A stretch of 13,351 nucleotides of DNA from Phycisphaerales bacterium (GTDB lineage: Bacteria > Planctomycetota > Phycisphaerae > SM23-33), in NCBI GenBank assembly GCA_003171235.1, contig PMYM01000084.1, positions 1 to 13,351 on the forward strand. The letters are read 5' to 3'. Below, piece by piece: positions 5,027-12,825 of the stretch. Within the stretch, counting starts at the first letter, position 1, and the number at the start of each line of letters is the position of its first letter. A model generated the notes under the pieces. That model saw only the letters and a list, made by a program, of their open reading frames with translations. It was not told where the DNA came from and did no database searches. The position numbers and the translations under genes were made by a program.

Positions 5027-8000
5027 CTATGCCAGGCCCGCGCGCTTGCGCAGCACCCACTCGGCCGTGGCGGCGGCGCAGAACAAGCCCAGCAGGATCC
5101 ACGAATCCCACAGGTCCAGTTGGAACCGCCGCTCCTGGCGATACTCCCCCGCGGGCAACGACTCCAGGACGCGCCAGGCCTGGTCTGCCGGCCAGACCGT
5201 CCCGCCGGCGCCCAGGCTCGCCAGCCGCCCCAGCAGGCTGCGGTTGGCCCCCAGTTCCACCTCCTCGCTCGGGCTGAAGGCGTCCACCGAGATCTCGGTG
5301 GCGACCTTGCCGCCGCCCTGGTCGAGCATTCCCCGGACCGTCGGCCCTTCCAGCTCCAGTTCGTATGCCCCGGGCGGCAGTTCCTCCAGCGTGGCTGAGT
5401 ACATCCCCGGCGAATCGGCCTGGTACTTCAGCGGCACGTGGCGCAGGGTATTGTCGGCGCTCTTGACGGCGACGGAGACGTCATCGGCGATGACCGGGCT
5501 GTAATCGGGCCGGATGAGCTTGGCCCGAACGATCGGGCGCTCGCCGGGGGCGTAGCGGGCCTTGTCGGCGCCGATCTTGACGGTGTCGGTGCCGGCGGGC
5601 AGCTTGCCGGCGGTGGCCCAGCGCAGGAGTTGCCCCCAGAAGCGGTGGTGGTAGAGGTCGCCGCTGCGGTAGCGCAATCGCCAGAGGCAGTCGGTGTTGA
5701 GCACCATGACCTTGCCGTAGCCGACCTGGGCGGTGACCGCCAGGGCGTGGCGGCGCTGGTAGTCCAGCCGCTTTCGGGCGAGGGCCTCGGGATTGGTGGA
5801 GGCCTCCGGCTGGCCGTCCTCGGTCAGCCAGGGTGGGGCGCCGGGGTCGAGGGCATAGGCCAGCACCGCGCCGGCCGAACTGGCCGTCAGCAGCGGGCTG
5901 CGGCGGTACAGCGGCGGCAGCGACTGCCATATCTCGCGGCTGCGGGCCTGGTCGCTGTCCAACTGCATTATGACGCTCTGGCTGCCCAGGTCCGTCAGGG
6001 CCACGCCGAAGCCGGCCGAGGGCACCGGCTGGGTGGCCGGCGGCTGGTCGCCCTCGCCAAGCTCCAACGGCAGCAACTCAGCCAGGGGAGTCTGGGCGAA
6101 ACCCTCGGGCATGGCCTGCGGGCCGGCGATGAATATGACCGTGCCGCCCCGGTCAACCACGAACTTCCGCAGGCTTTCCTGGCCGGCCTGGGAAAGCTGC
6201 TGGGGCGAAAGGTCGCCCATGACCACCACGTCAAACTTGAGCCATTCCTCCTGGCTGGCCGGCAGGGTGGTGGCCTCTTCCATGCCCGCCGGGCGGGTGG
6301 CGGAGGCGGCTACGGGCCTTCCCGTCGCCTGGCCGGCGATGGCGTCCGGATGCAAGAGCAGGTACTGCAACTGCACCGACTTGTCGCGATCGCGGAAGAG
6401 GTTCTTGAGGTAGCGGAATTCCCACCGCGGGCGGTCGTCCACCAGCAGCATCTTGACCTTTTCATCCGTAACCGAGACGGTGAGGGGATAGGCGTTATTG
6501 GCGGTGAATATCTCGCCCGCCTGGGGCTCGATCTGCAACCGGTAGTTGTGCATGCCCGCGCTGGCGGGCTGGTCGGAAAACTGCAGGCTGGTGCGGAGGC
6601 TCCCGCCGGCGACGCGCACGGTCTGGGTGTCAAGGGGGGTAGCCCCGTCGTAGAGGGTCACGCGGACGTCGCGGCGGTCCAGGCCGTCGAACTTGAGGCG
6701 GGCGTTGATCACCAGCTTGTCGGACAGGTAGACCGTGTCGGGGGCCTGGAGGGAGAGGATGGCCGCGTCGGTGGGCGGGTTGTCGGCGGCTACGAGCACG
6801 GCGGCGAAGGCCCCGCCGGCTGAGGCCAACTGCCGCACCGGCAGTTCGGCGTTCTGTGGGCCGTTGTCCTGGCCGTCGGAAAGCATCAGCACGCCGGCGG
6901 GTTGCTCGCCCGACTCGGCCAGGAAGCGGCGGATGGCGACGGCGTAGTCGGTGCGAAGGGCGGGGTCGTCGGCCGGCCGGGGGGCGGCAGCCGCCTGCGT
7001 GGCCGGCTCGGTCGCCCCGCCGGCCAGGATCGACAACGGGTCGGGCCAGGCGCGAGGATCAACCCTCTGGGCCGCCGAAGCAAAACTGTAAACCTTCAGG
7101 TCGTAGTCCCGGGTAAGCCGCTCCAGCAGGCTCTGGCCCCCCTCCGGGCGGTGCAGCAGCAGGGCCCGGGCGATTTCCAGCCGGCTCAGGCCGGCGACGG
7201 CATCGACGGCGGAACGGCCGGGGGGGGACAGTTGGGCGTACAGCGCCGCGTCGGCCTCGCCCGCGATGCCCTCCAGGGCGGATGACGCCCTGGCCAGTTC
7301 GGCCAGCGCCCGCCCCAGTCCGTCCTGGAGCTTCTCAAGATTCTCCACCAGCCGGGCAGCCTGCTCCTGGCTGGTCCAGGCCACACCGTCCAGCAGCCGG
7401 GGCGAAACCATGCCGGCCAGGATGGCCTGGGCGTCCTTCAGGGCCGTCCGCTGATTGTCCGGCAGGCGGCCCGAACGGACCACCTCCTCCAGCGCCTTCA
7501 ACTGGCCGGCCACCGTGTCGGCGGCGGCGACGAGCTTCTTGCTCAGCCCGCCGCGCCGCGCCGCCAGTTGCGCCCGGCTGGTCTCTTTCCGCGTCTGAAC
7601 CAGTTGGTCCAGCCAGGCCTGCTCTGTCGCCAGGCCCTCGCGCAGGGCCGTCAACTCGGCGGCGACCTGTTCGAGGTGGAACGGCCGGCGGGCCTCGGGC
7701 AGGCCAAGCGCCTCCGCCAGCCGAAGCCGCTGGGCCGGCGAAAGCTGCCGGTCGCGAATCTGCATCGACGCCGATTCGTCCATCAGCACCGCCAGGGGGC
7801 GCTGGTGCGTCTGTATCCAACTTACGGCGATCACCGGCTCCAGCAGCATCAGCACCACCAGGGCCAGCAGGGTCAGCCGCAGACTCACCAGCGTCAAGCC
7901 GATGCGGCGCGAGACGACCTTTCGCTCCAGGCTATAAAGCCACAGCAGGGCCTGGGCCCCCGCCAGGGCCAGCGCCACCAGCAGCCACAGCGGCCAGCGC

Positions 8001-8242
8001 GTCTCCAACTGGACCACCCGCAAGAGCAGTTCGCATGCCAGCCACAGTCCCGCCGCCCCCAGCGCCAGGGCAAGCAGTACGGCCGGCGCCACCCGCGCCC
8101 GCGACCGCAGGCCGCCGGCCCGCGCCCGCCTCGCCCGGCGGCGCAGCCCCACCCAGCCGGCCAGGCATCCCGCCGCCAGCGGCGCGATCGCCCAGGCGGG
8201 GAAACCATCGGGCAGCAGGAATTGGCTGGCCAGCAGGTTCAT
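5027..8242 (-). CDS. Giant vWA membrane protein with glutamine amidotransferase-like region
   Basis: A 1071-residue envelope protein. The N-terminus has four hydrophobic helices (about 14-33, 51-70, 83-104, 114-141). A vWA domain follows, with MIDAS DxSxS at D155-S157-S159 and its later part near 431-490 ('GVLMLSDGQDN'). About 270 residues between them are helical, charged and coiled-coil-like, splitting the vWA fold or forming an inserted arm. Residues about 495-590 look like an Ig-type beta domain and 597-870 like a class I glutamine amidotransferase fold ('KMLLVDDRPRWEFRYLK', 'FVVDRGGTVIFIAGP'), with no evident catalytic Cys. Another beta region (about 885-985) precedes a final helix (1045-1064). 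The start at 8242 was chosen because it overlaps the upstream stop as ATGA and opens on a hydrophobic sequence; upstream residues in frame are low-complexity Arg/Gly. As the last gene of the MoxR-vWA block, it probably works in envelope protein assembly. Confidence 0.85.
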   Translation of the reverse strand: MNLLASQFLLPDGFPAWAIAPLAAGCLAGWVGLRRRARRARAGGLRSRARVAPAVLLALALGAAGLWLACELLLRVVQLETRWPLWLLVALALAGAQALLWLYSLERKVVSRRIGLTLVSLRLTLLALVVLMLLEPVIAVSWIQTHQRPLAVLMDESASMQIRDRQLSPAQRLRLAEALGLPEARRPFHLEQVAAELTALREGLATEQAWLDQLVQTRKETSRAQLAARRGGLSKKLVAAADTVAGQLKALEEVVRSGRLPDNQRTALKDAQAILAGMVSPRLLDGVAWTSQEQAARLVENLEKLQDGLGRALAELARASSALEGIAGEADAALYAQLSPPGRSAVDAVAGLSRLEIARALLLHRPEGGQSLLERLTRDYDLKVYSFASAAQRVDPRAWPDPLSILAGGATEPATQAAAAPRPADDPALRTDYAVAIRRFLAESGEQPAGVLMLSDGQDNGPQNAELPVRQLASAGGAFAAVLVAADNPPTDAAILSLQAPDTVYLSDKLVINARLKFDGLDRRDVRVTLYDGATPLDTQTVRVAGGSLRTSLQFSDQPASAGMHNYRLQIEPQAGEIFTANNAYPLTVSVTDEKVKMLLVDDRPRWEFRYLKNLFRDRDKSVQLQYLLLHPDAIAGQATGRPVAASATRPAGMEEATTLPASQEEWLKFDVVVMGDLSPQQLSQAGQESLRKFVVDRGGTVIFIAGPQAMPEGFAQTPLAELLPLELGEGDQPPATQPVPSAGFGVALTDLGSQSVIMQLDSDQARSREIWQSLPPLYRRSPLLTASSAGAVLAYALDPGAPPWLTEDGQPEASTNPEALARKRLDYQRRHALAVTAQVGYGKVMVLNTDCLWRLRYRSGDLYHHRFWGQLLRWATAGKLPAGTDTVKIGADKARYAPGERPIVRAKLIRPDYSPVIADDVSVAVKSADNTLRHVPLKYQADSPGMYSATLEELPPGAYELELEGPTVRGMLDQGGGKVATEISVDAFSPSEEVELGANRSLLGRLASLGAGGTVWPADQAWRVLESLPAGEYRQERRFQLDLWDSWILLGLFCAAATAEWVLRKRAGLA

Positions 8243-10581
8243 GGCGCGGGCGCCTCCTGGTTGGGCAATTCCCACCGGCCGGCGCCGCTGCGGAAGGCCG
8301 CGGCGTCCACGGCGTCGCTGCCGAAGTCCACCGGCTGGGCAAGATGCGACTTGCGCTTGGCGGCGATGGCCCGCGTGAGGACGATCTCCGCCAGCACCAG
8401 TCCCAGCACGCACGCCGCCAGGGCGGGCCAGATCTCCCGGCCTGGCGTCTGCCCGGCCAGTGCCCCCAGCACCTGGCCCAGCGAATCGGCCTGGGCGATC
8501 TGCACGTGCCGGCCAACGGCCTTGAGATCCTCCTCGCTCAGCAGGTCAAACTTGCCCTCGTCGCTGTTTCCCATGACCACGAAAGGCACGCCCGCGACAG
8601 CGCTGGCTGAAGAGCTCTGCACCGCCGGGCGGCTGGCCAACTCGCCCAGGGCCGCTGGCGGCAGCGCCAGGCGATACAGCCCCGGGCGAGCCGTCAGGTC
8701 GAAAACCGCCTGGAAATGCCCCTGGTCTTCAGTCAATCGCACCGGCAGGCGCCGGCCGTCGAAGCTGAGCATCTGGGCCGCCTGGTCCCGGGCCAGTTTG
8801 CCCGGCACGTCGTAAACGATCTTCTCTCCCGCCTGGACGTTGAAGGGATGCTGGGCCGGCTGGGCCAGGTAGTACACCAACTCGTGGATCAGCGGCACCA
8901 CGCAGTCGCGGGCGATGGGCAGGTCGGAGAATTCCGGGTCCAGCGGCACCGCCAGCGTCAGCACCAGCCCGCGCTGGTACTTGCGGGCCACCAGGTAGGG
9001 ATCGGAGCTGTCCAGCAGCGCCCCCACCGAGATATTCTCGTCGTCGGCCTGCGGGCTCAGTTGCCAGTAGCCGCGGATCTGGGCCGACTCCAGCCCGTAC
9101 CGCCGCGCCAGCTCCAGGGCCGGGTGGGTGATGCTCCCGCCGACGACGTGGAAGAATTTCTCCCCCGGCGCCAGGCCCGAGCCGCTCTTGAGCTTGACCT
9201 GCATGAGCCGGCAGCCGGTCATTTGCCGGCCGTCCTGGCCGGTCCAGTTGTTGTAGAAGTCCTTCTGCGCCTGCACCCCCGGCACCACCAGCAGCCCCCC
9301 GCCGGCGGCCACGTATTCCGACAGGTCCTTGCCCGCCTGCTCGCTCAGCCCGCCCACGTTGCACAGCACCACCGCCGAGTACTGCCGCAGGTCCTTAATC
9401 TTCGCCAGGGCGGCGGCATCGACCACCGTGGGCCTGACAAAAGAGGCCTCGTCCTGGCCGGCCTGGCCCGGCGGCGAAAGGGCCAGGCGGATGTACTGGG
9501 CGCTGCCCAGGGGGCGGCTCTGCGGCTGGCCCTCCACCAGCAGCACCGGCAGGTCCTTGATGACGTTGACCACGCGCGTGGCGGAGTCGTCGGCCGGCAG
9601 GTCGTCCTCGCACACTGCGCGGGAGCTCACCAGGTGCGGGCCATTGCTGGTGAAGCGATGCTCCACCACGATCGTGCCGGAGGAGCCGGGCGAGAGGCTC
9701 TCCAGCGGGCGAGAGTCGATCACCGCCCCGTCCACGCTGGTCTCGACCGCCGCCCGCCCCGACGGGCCGGCGCCGTTGTTGGCCACGCTGATGCTGATCT
9801 GCACCGGCCGGTCCAGCCCGACGATGCCCCGGTCCAGCGTTATGCCCGCCAGCGTGAGGTTGCGCAGTTGCTTTGGCACCTCCAGCCGGCGAAGGATGAC
9901 CACCGGCCTGGTGGGCAGGGCTCCGGCCGCCTCGGCCAGCAAAGACCAGGATTGCTGCTGTTCGGGCCGCCATCCCAGCCGCTGCCCGTCAGTGATGAGC
10001 ACGATCTTTTTGCCGGGGTTGACCCCGCCGGTCAGGGTGCCAACGGCCGCCTGCAGCGCGTCCACCGCGGACATCGAACCGCCCACGGGGGTAAGCTCGT
10101 CCAGGGCGGCGTTTATGGCCTGGCGGTCGGAGATGGGGCTGGGAATGACGCTTTGGCAGACCGGCCCGGCCAGCACCAGGCTGACGGCGTCGCCGCGCCG
10201 GCATGCCCCGGCTGCCTGGCGCGCCTCCTCCAGGGCCCGCTGAAAATTGCTCTTGCCCCCCACTCCCAGGTCCATGGACAGCGAGCCGTCAATGACGATG
10301 GCCACGTCCTGCGCCCCGGCGGAGTCGGCCGGCAGCCAATTGCCGCGGATGAACGGCCGGGACAGTGCAAAGGCCAGCGCCCCCAAGAGCAGGCAGCGCA
10401 GGGCCATCAGCGCCAACTCCTCCACCAGTATGCGCCGGTTGCGGGCAGCCAGGCTGTCGCGCAAAAATTGCATCGCCCCCCACTCCACCCGCCGCGCCCG
10501 CCGGCGGTTGAGAATGTGTATCAGTATCGGAATGGCCATCGCGGCCAGGCCGAAGAGCATGGATCCATTAAGAAAGGTCAT
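8239..10581 (-). CDS. BatA-like vWA membrane protein
   Basis: A 780-residue protein. It opens with the aerotolerance-type BatA N-terminal module: a short hydrophobic helix, then 'IPILIHILNRRRARRVEWGAM' split as helix 8-24 and a basic loop 26-37. A second helix follows at about 54-75. A vWA domain starts near 92 with MIDAS D98-S100-S102 ('IDGSLSM') and continues through 'KKIVLITDGQ' (191-200). Residues about 255-345 look like an Ig-type beta domain, and about 400-435 resemble the amidotransferase-like fold also seen in the downstream protein. A C-terminal membrane helix sits at about 718-740 with a short cytoplasmic tail. The Met at 10581 was chosen because it begins the conserved module; the longer frame adds 15 unlikely residues. 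Its stop overlaps the next start (ATGA), implying translational coupling. Confidence 0.87.
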   Translation of the reverse strand: MTFLNGSMLFGLAAMAIPILIHILNRRRARRVEWGAMQFLRDSLAARNRRILVEELALMALRCLLLGALAFALSRPFIRGNWLPADSAGAQDVAIVIDGSLSMDLGVGGKSNFQRALEEARQAAGACRRGDAVSLVLAGPVCQSVIPSPISDRQAINAALDELTPVGGSMSAVDALQAAVGTLTGGVNPGKKIVLITDGQRLGWRPEQQQSWSLLAEAAGALPTRPVVILRRLEVPKQLRNLTLAGITLDRGIVGLDRPVQISISVANNGAGPSGRAAVETSVDGAVIDSRPLESLSPGSSGTIVVEHRFTSNGPHLVSSRAVCEDDLPADDSATRVVNVIKDLPVLLVEGQPQSRPLGSAQYIRLALSPPGQAGQDEASFVRPTVVDAAALAKIKDLRQYSAVVLCNVGGLSEQAGKDLSEYVAAGGGLLVVPGVQAQKDFYNNWTGQDGRQMTGCRLMQVKLKSGSGLAPGEKFFHVVGGSITHPALELARRYGLESAQIRGYWQLSPQADDENISVGALLDSSDPYLVARKYQRGLVLTLAVPLDPEFSDLPIARDCVVPLIHELVYYLAQPAQHPFNVQAGEKIVYDVPGKLARDQAAQMLSFDGRRLPVRLTEDQGHFQAVFDLTARPGLYRLALPPAALGELASRPAVQSSSASAVAGVPFVVMGNSDEGKFDLLSEEDLKAVGRHVQIAQADSLGQVLGALAGQTPGREIWPALAACVLGLVLAEIVLTRAIAAKRKSHLAQPVDFGSDAVDAAAFRSGAGRWELPNQEAPAP

Positions 10582-10612
10582 GCTTGTTCTTCTCTGAGTC
10601 CTTCTGGAGGTA

Positions 10613-10640
10613 CAGGCAACAGGCATCAGGCATCAGGCAA
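10613..10640 (+). repeat. Heptamer array CAGGCAT, four units
   Basis: Units CAGGCAA, CAGGCAT, CAGGCAT and CAGGCAA lie in the 62-base gap between the DUF58 gene (stop at 10644) and the BatA-like gene. The same family occurs in reverse complement at 12367-12394. Confidence 0.75.
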
Positions 10641-10643
10641 AAC

Positions 10644-11576
10644 TCAACGCCTCATCCTCCTGGCCAGGTAATGCGCCAGGGCGGCGTCGAAGGGGCTGCG
10701 GGTGGAAAGCGGCACGTAATCCACCGCCATCTGGCCGCAGCCGATCTGCAGGCGGCGGATGAAGCCCTCCACCCTTGATAGGTACTCGTTCCGCACGGCC
10801 TGGGGGTCCAGTTGCAGCTTTTTCCCGGCGATTTCCAGGTCGCTAAAGACGCTCCAGCGGTCGAAGGGGAAGGTCAGCTCCTCCTGGGCCATCACGTGCA
10901 GCAGCAGCACCTCGTGGCGGCGATGGCGGAAGTGGTGGAGGGCCTGCAGCAGCGACTCCACCTCGTCCAGCAGGTCGGAGATGATGACCACCAGCCCGCG
11001 GCGGTGAATGCGCTGGGCCAGGTCGTGCAGGATGGGGGCCAGGTGCGTCTCCTCCCCCGGCTGGGTGGCCGCCAATTCCCCCAGCAGCACCCGCAGGTGG
11101 CTGGCCCGGCTGCGGGCGGGGATGTAGCGGCGCAGGCGCTGGTCGAAGGTGGCCAGGCCCACCGCGTCCTGCTGGTTGATCATCAGGTAGGCCAGGGCGG
11201 CGGCCAGGTATTGGCCGTACTCGAACTTGCTCAGGATGCGCCCCTGGTGCCTGGCGGCCAGGTTGCCGGCGTACTTCATCGAGCCGGAGGCGTCCAGCAG
11301 GATCAGGGCCCGGAGGTTGGTTTCCTCCACGTACTGCTTGATGTAGTAGCGGTCGCTGCGCCCGTACACCCGCCAGTCCAGGTCGCGCGTGTTGTCGCCG
11401 GGCACGTACTCGCGGTGCTCGGCGAACTCGCTGGAGAAGCCCTTGTAGGGGCTCTTGTGCCGCCCGCTGATGAAACCCTCCACCACGCCCCGGGCGATCA
11501 GTTCCAGCCGGCCGATCTTGTCCAGCGCGGCGGGGTCCAGCAGGCGAAGGTATTCGGGTTGGTTATCTGTGGGCAT
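10644..11576 (-). CDS. DUF58 family protein
   Basis: A 310-residue soluble protein. The DUF58 signature is clear: 'GFSSEFAEHREYVPGDNTRD' (46-65), then 'DWRVYGRSDRYYIKQYVEE' (67-85). Fused to it is a vWA-like half with MIDAS D95-S97-S99 ('LLDASGSM') and 'LVVIISDLLDE' around 194-204. No signal peptide or membrane segment is seen. DUF58 proteins almost always sit beside MoxR ATPases and vWA membrane proteins; the usual proposal is that MoxR remodels the vWA partners with metal, but the DUF58 role is unknown. Here the expected tight junction with moxR is broken by about 1.26 kb of other DNA, so the gene may now need its own promoter. The ATG at 11576 has only a weak upstream GAAG. Confidence 0.92.
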   Translation of the reverse strand: MPTDNQPEYLRLLDPAALDKIGRLELIARGVVEGFISGRHKSPYKGFSSEFAEHREYVPGDNTRDLDWRVYGRSDRYYIKQYVEETNLRALILLDASGSMKYAGNLAARHQGRILSKFEYGQYLAAALAYLMINQQDAVGLATFDQRLRRYIPARSRASHLRVLLGELAATQPGEETHLAPILHDLAQRIHRRGLVVIISDLLDEVESLLQALHHFRHRRHEVLLLHVMAQEELTFPFDRWSVFSDLEIAGKKLQLDPQAVRNEYLSRVEGFIRRLQIGCGQMAVDYVPLSTRSPFDAALAHYLARRMRR

Positions 11577-11731
11577 TCTTCAATACACCCGGCGAAGTAA
11601 ATCGCCCCAAGAAGCCCAAACAGTGCCCGCGCGATCAATGGCGTCATCAACTTTTACTAGGGGTCTTTCCGACGCAGTGCCAGATGAGAACCAGGAACTC
11701 ACGTCACCCCAAACCGGCCAAGGAGTGTCCC

Positions 11732-11829
11732 CGCCCCGAAGGGGCGTCAGACGGTAGCCGGGGGCGCAGCGAAGCGCAGCCCCCGGAAAGCCACCGGGGT
11801 GAACCCAAGCCCCGAAGGGGTGCAAGAGG
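11732..11829 (+). repeat. Left REP array with GTAG tetranucleotide
   Basis: Hairpin 1 is GCCCC-GAA-GGGGC (11733-11745). Hairpin 2 is an imperfect palindrome (11758-11786, arms CCGGGGGC and GCCCCCGG) directly preceded by GTAG (11754-11757), the tetranucleotide at the foot of REP hairpins. Hairpin 3 is CCCC-GAA-GGGG (about 11810-11820), followed by GCAAGAGG. The array matches the reverse complement of 12277-12364; from the GGAA after hairpin 2 to the end, both are 45 bases. Confidence 0.8.
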
Positions 11830-11832
11830 GAA

Positions 11833-12276
11833 CTATTGCAGATATTTCTCATCAAACTCGATCCCATGATTCTTCAATAGCCAGATCAATTCGTCCCGAA
11901 AAGACACTCCCTTGTGATACTCCACCTGATTCCTCACGTACTTGATCACGGCCGGCAGGATCGACGGAGAGATCGTGAAGATCGAATATCCGTCTTGCCA
12001 ACTGAAAGCCGCCAAGTCCGGATAACTCGCATGGATCCAATTACTGCTGTCGCATTTCAACTCTCTCATGAAGTCGGCGATTGGCATGGTGGCGGGAATG
12101 GAGACAATAAGATGCATGTGGTCTTCGGGGCCGTTGAATTCGACAGGATGCCCGCCCAGGGTCTTGGTCATTCCTCCAAGGTAATCGTACAGGCGTGGGC
12201 GCATGCCCTCGTTCAGCCAAGGCCGGCGATCCTTGGTTGAGAATACGACGTGATACTTCAGGTAGTAGTAGGACAT
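11833..12276 (-). CDS. tnpA: IS200/RAYT-type Y1 (HUH) transposase
   Basis: A 147-residue single-strand DNA transposase, close to full length for the family. The HUH motif is H53-M-H55 in 'PEDHMHLIVSI', and the nucleophile is probably Y113 in 'VIKYVRNQ'. The N-terminal 'KYHVVFSTKDRRPWL' (7-21) and the ending 'HGIEFDEKYLQ' are typical of this group. The Met at 12276 begins the domain; the longer open frame upstream only translates repeat DNA. The likely ribosome binding site AAGGAG lies at 12286-12291 (minus strand), inside a hairpin of the flanking REP array, so translation is probably kept low. The enzyme would cut and rejoin REP hairpins at their GTAG foot. It sits inside the MoxR-vWA gene block, on the same strand. 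No TnpB partner is present. Confidence 0.9.
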   Translation of the reverse strand: MSYYYLKYHVVFSTKDRRPWLNEGMRPRLYDYLGGMTKTLGGHPVEFNGPEDHMHLIVSIPATMPIADFMRELKCDSSNWIHASYPDLAAFSWQDGYSIFTISPSILPAVIKYVRNQVEYHKGVSFRDELIWLLKNHGIEFDEKYLQ

Positions 12277-12364
12277 CCTCTTGCGCTCCTTCGGAGCTTC
12301 GTCTCTTGCGCCCAGTCTTCCGGGGGCTTCGCCCCCGGCTACCATCCTGCGGCCCTTCGGGCCT
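12277..12364 (-). repeat. Right REP array, inverted relative to the left one
   Basis: Read on the minus strand, it has GGCCC-GAA-GGGCC (12351-12363), then GGTAG (12339-12343), the perfect hairpin CCGGGGGC-GAA-GCCCCCGG (12320-12338), then GCTCC-GAA-GGAGC (12285-12297) and GCAAGAGG next to the transposase start codon. The GTAG position and the order of hairpins match the left array. Confidence 0.8.
12285..12297 (-). promoter_or_regulatory. Hairpin that may sequester the transposase ribosome binding site
   Basis: The 3' arm of the minus-strand hairpin GCTCC-GAA-GGAGC contains the only good Shine-Dalgarno sequence (AAGGAG, 12286-12291), nine bases before the ATG. When folded, the site is paired. 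IS200 transposase mRNAs are known to be translationally repressed by a 5' hairpin, so a similar brake is plausible here. Confidence 0.5.
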
Positions 12365-12366
12365 TG

Positions 12367-12394
12367 TTGCCTGTTGCCTGTTGCCTGTTGCCTT
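12367..12394 (+). repeat. Heptamer array TTGCCTG, four units
   Basis: Three TTGCCTG units and one TTGCCTT, directly beside the right REP array. The family is the reverse complement of the array at 10613-10640. Confidence 0.75.
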
Positions 12395-12485
12395 GCCTCT
12401 TCCCTGTTACCTTGCCTCAGTACCCGATCGGACATGGGGGCAAACAGTGGCCGCCATGGCACTCGGCCAGGTATTTCAGCGCGCA
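12395..12485. other. Gene-free spacer with a Cys/His-rich readthrough frame
   Basis: No gene with a normal start is seen. Directly after the UAG stop of the next gene (minus strand), the same frame stays open for 22 codons to a UGA at 12417-12419. It would encode a peptide ending 'CHGGHCLPPCPIGY', with four Cys in all. Too short to call a gene; it may be the tail of a lost gene or a UAG-readthrough extension. Confidence 0.3.
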
Positions 12486-12791
12486 CTACCTGCTAATTGC
12501 CCACAGTCTGCACGCTAAACTAGCCAAGAACAATCCCAAGATGCAGTAGCGCCACTGACGTTGCGGGCCTGACTTCCGCAGCAGAAACCAAAGATTCAAC
12601 GGCCAAATCGCCACCAGGTGGAATAGAACCCAGCAGATCATGCTTAGGCCCCAGAACTCGCCTCCATAGGAGAATACATACGTATCGATTAACGCCTTAA
12701 CTGAGAACGAGAGAACAACCAGGTTGGCAATTCCGACTAGGAGTGTCGAAACCCCAAACTTCCTTTCATCCTTTTTCCATTTGTCCTTCAT
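12486..12791 (-). CDS. Small integral membrane protein, probably recently acquired
   Basis: A 101-residue protein with a charged N-terminus (KDKWKKDERK) and three hydrophobic segments at about residues 14-33, 47-71 and 83-97. No family is recognised. The DNA is clearly more AT-rich than the surrounding vWA genes, and codon choice is looser, which fits horizontal arrival. It lies on the same strand between moxR and the transposase and so may be co-transcribed with moxR, 47 bases upstream. The AAGG eight bases or so before the ATG at 12791 is a weak ribosome binding site. It is predicted from membrane pattern and length only. Confidence 0.6.
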   Translation of the reverse strand: MKDKWKKDERKFGVSTLLVGIANLVVLSFSVKALIDTYVFSYGGEFWGLSMICWVLFHLVAIWPLNLWFLLRKSGPQRQWRYCILGLFLASLACRLWAISR

Positions 12792-12825
12792 CGCTTGCCT
12801 TGAACCCGCACGAACCTAAGACCTC

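Larger units (their letters stand above)
11732..12364. mobile_element. REPtron-like element: Y1 transposase between inverted REP arrays
   Basis: The transposase gene fills the interval almost exactly. The left inverted array ends at 11829, three bases from its stop codon; the right one begins at 12277, next to its start codon. Both arrays have three hairpins in the same order. This is the layout of a REP-associated tyrosine transposase with its REP sequences rather than of a minimal IS200 insertion. No target duplication is expected for this transposition chemistry and none is evident. Confidence 0.75.

Noticed and set aside
5027..8413. Longer start of the giant vWA protein at 8413
   Set aside because: The additional 57 residues are Arg/Gly-rich and overlap the BatA-like gene by 170 bases; the ATGA overlap start at 8242 is far better.
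8716..10671. 651-residue plus-strand frame over the BatA-like gene
   Set aside because: Shadow of a gene with BatA, MIDAS and membrane features on the minus strand; its composition is His/Gln/Arg-rich and has no motif.
11580..11867. 95-residue minus-strand frame left of the transposase
   Set aside because: It mainly translates the left REP array (Gly/Pro/Leu/Arg-rich) and overlaps the transposase end; no conserved feature.
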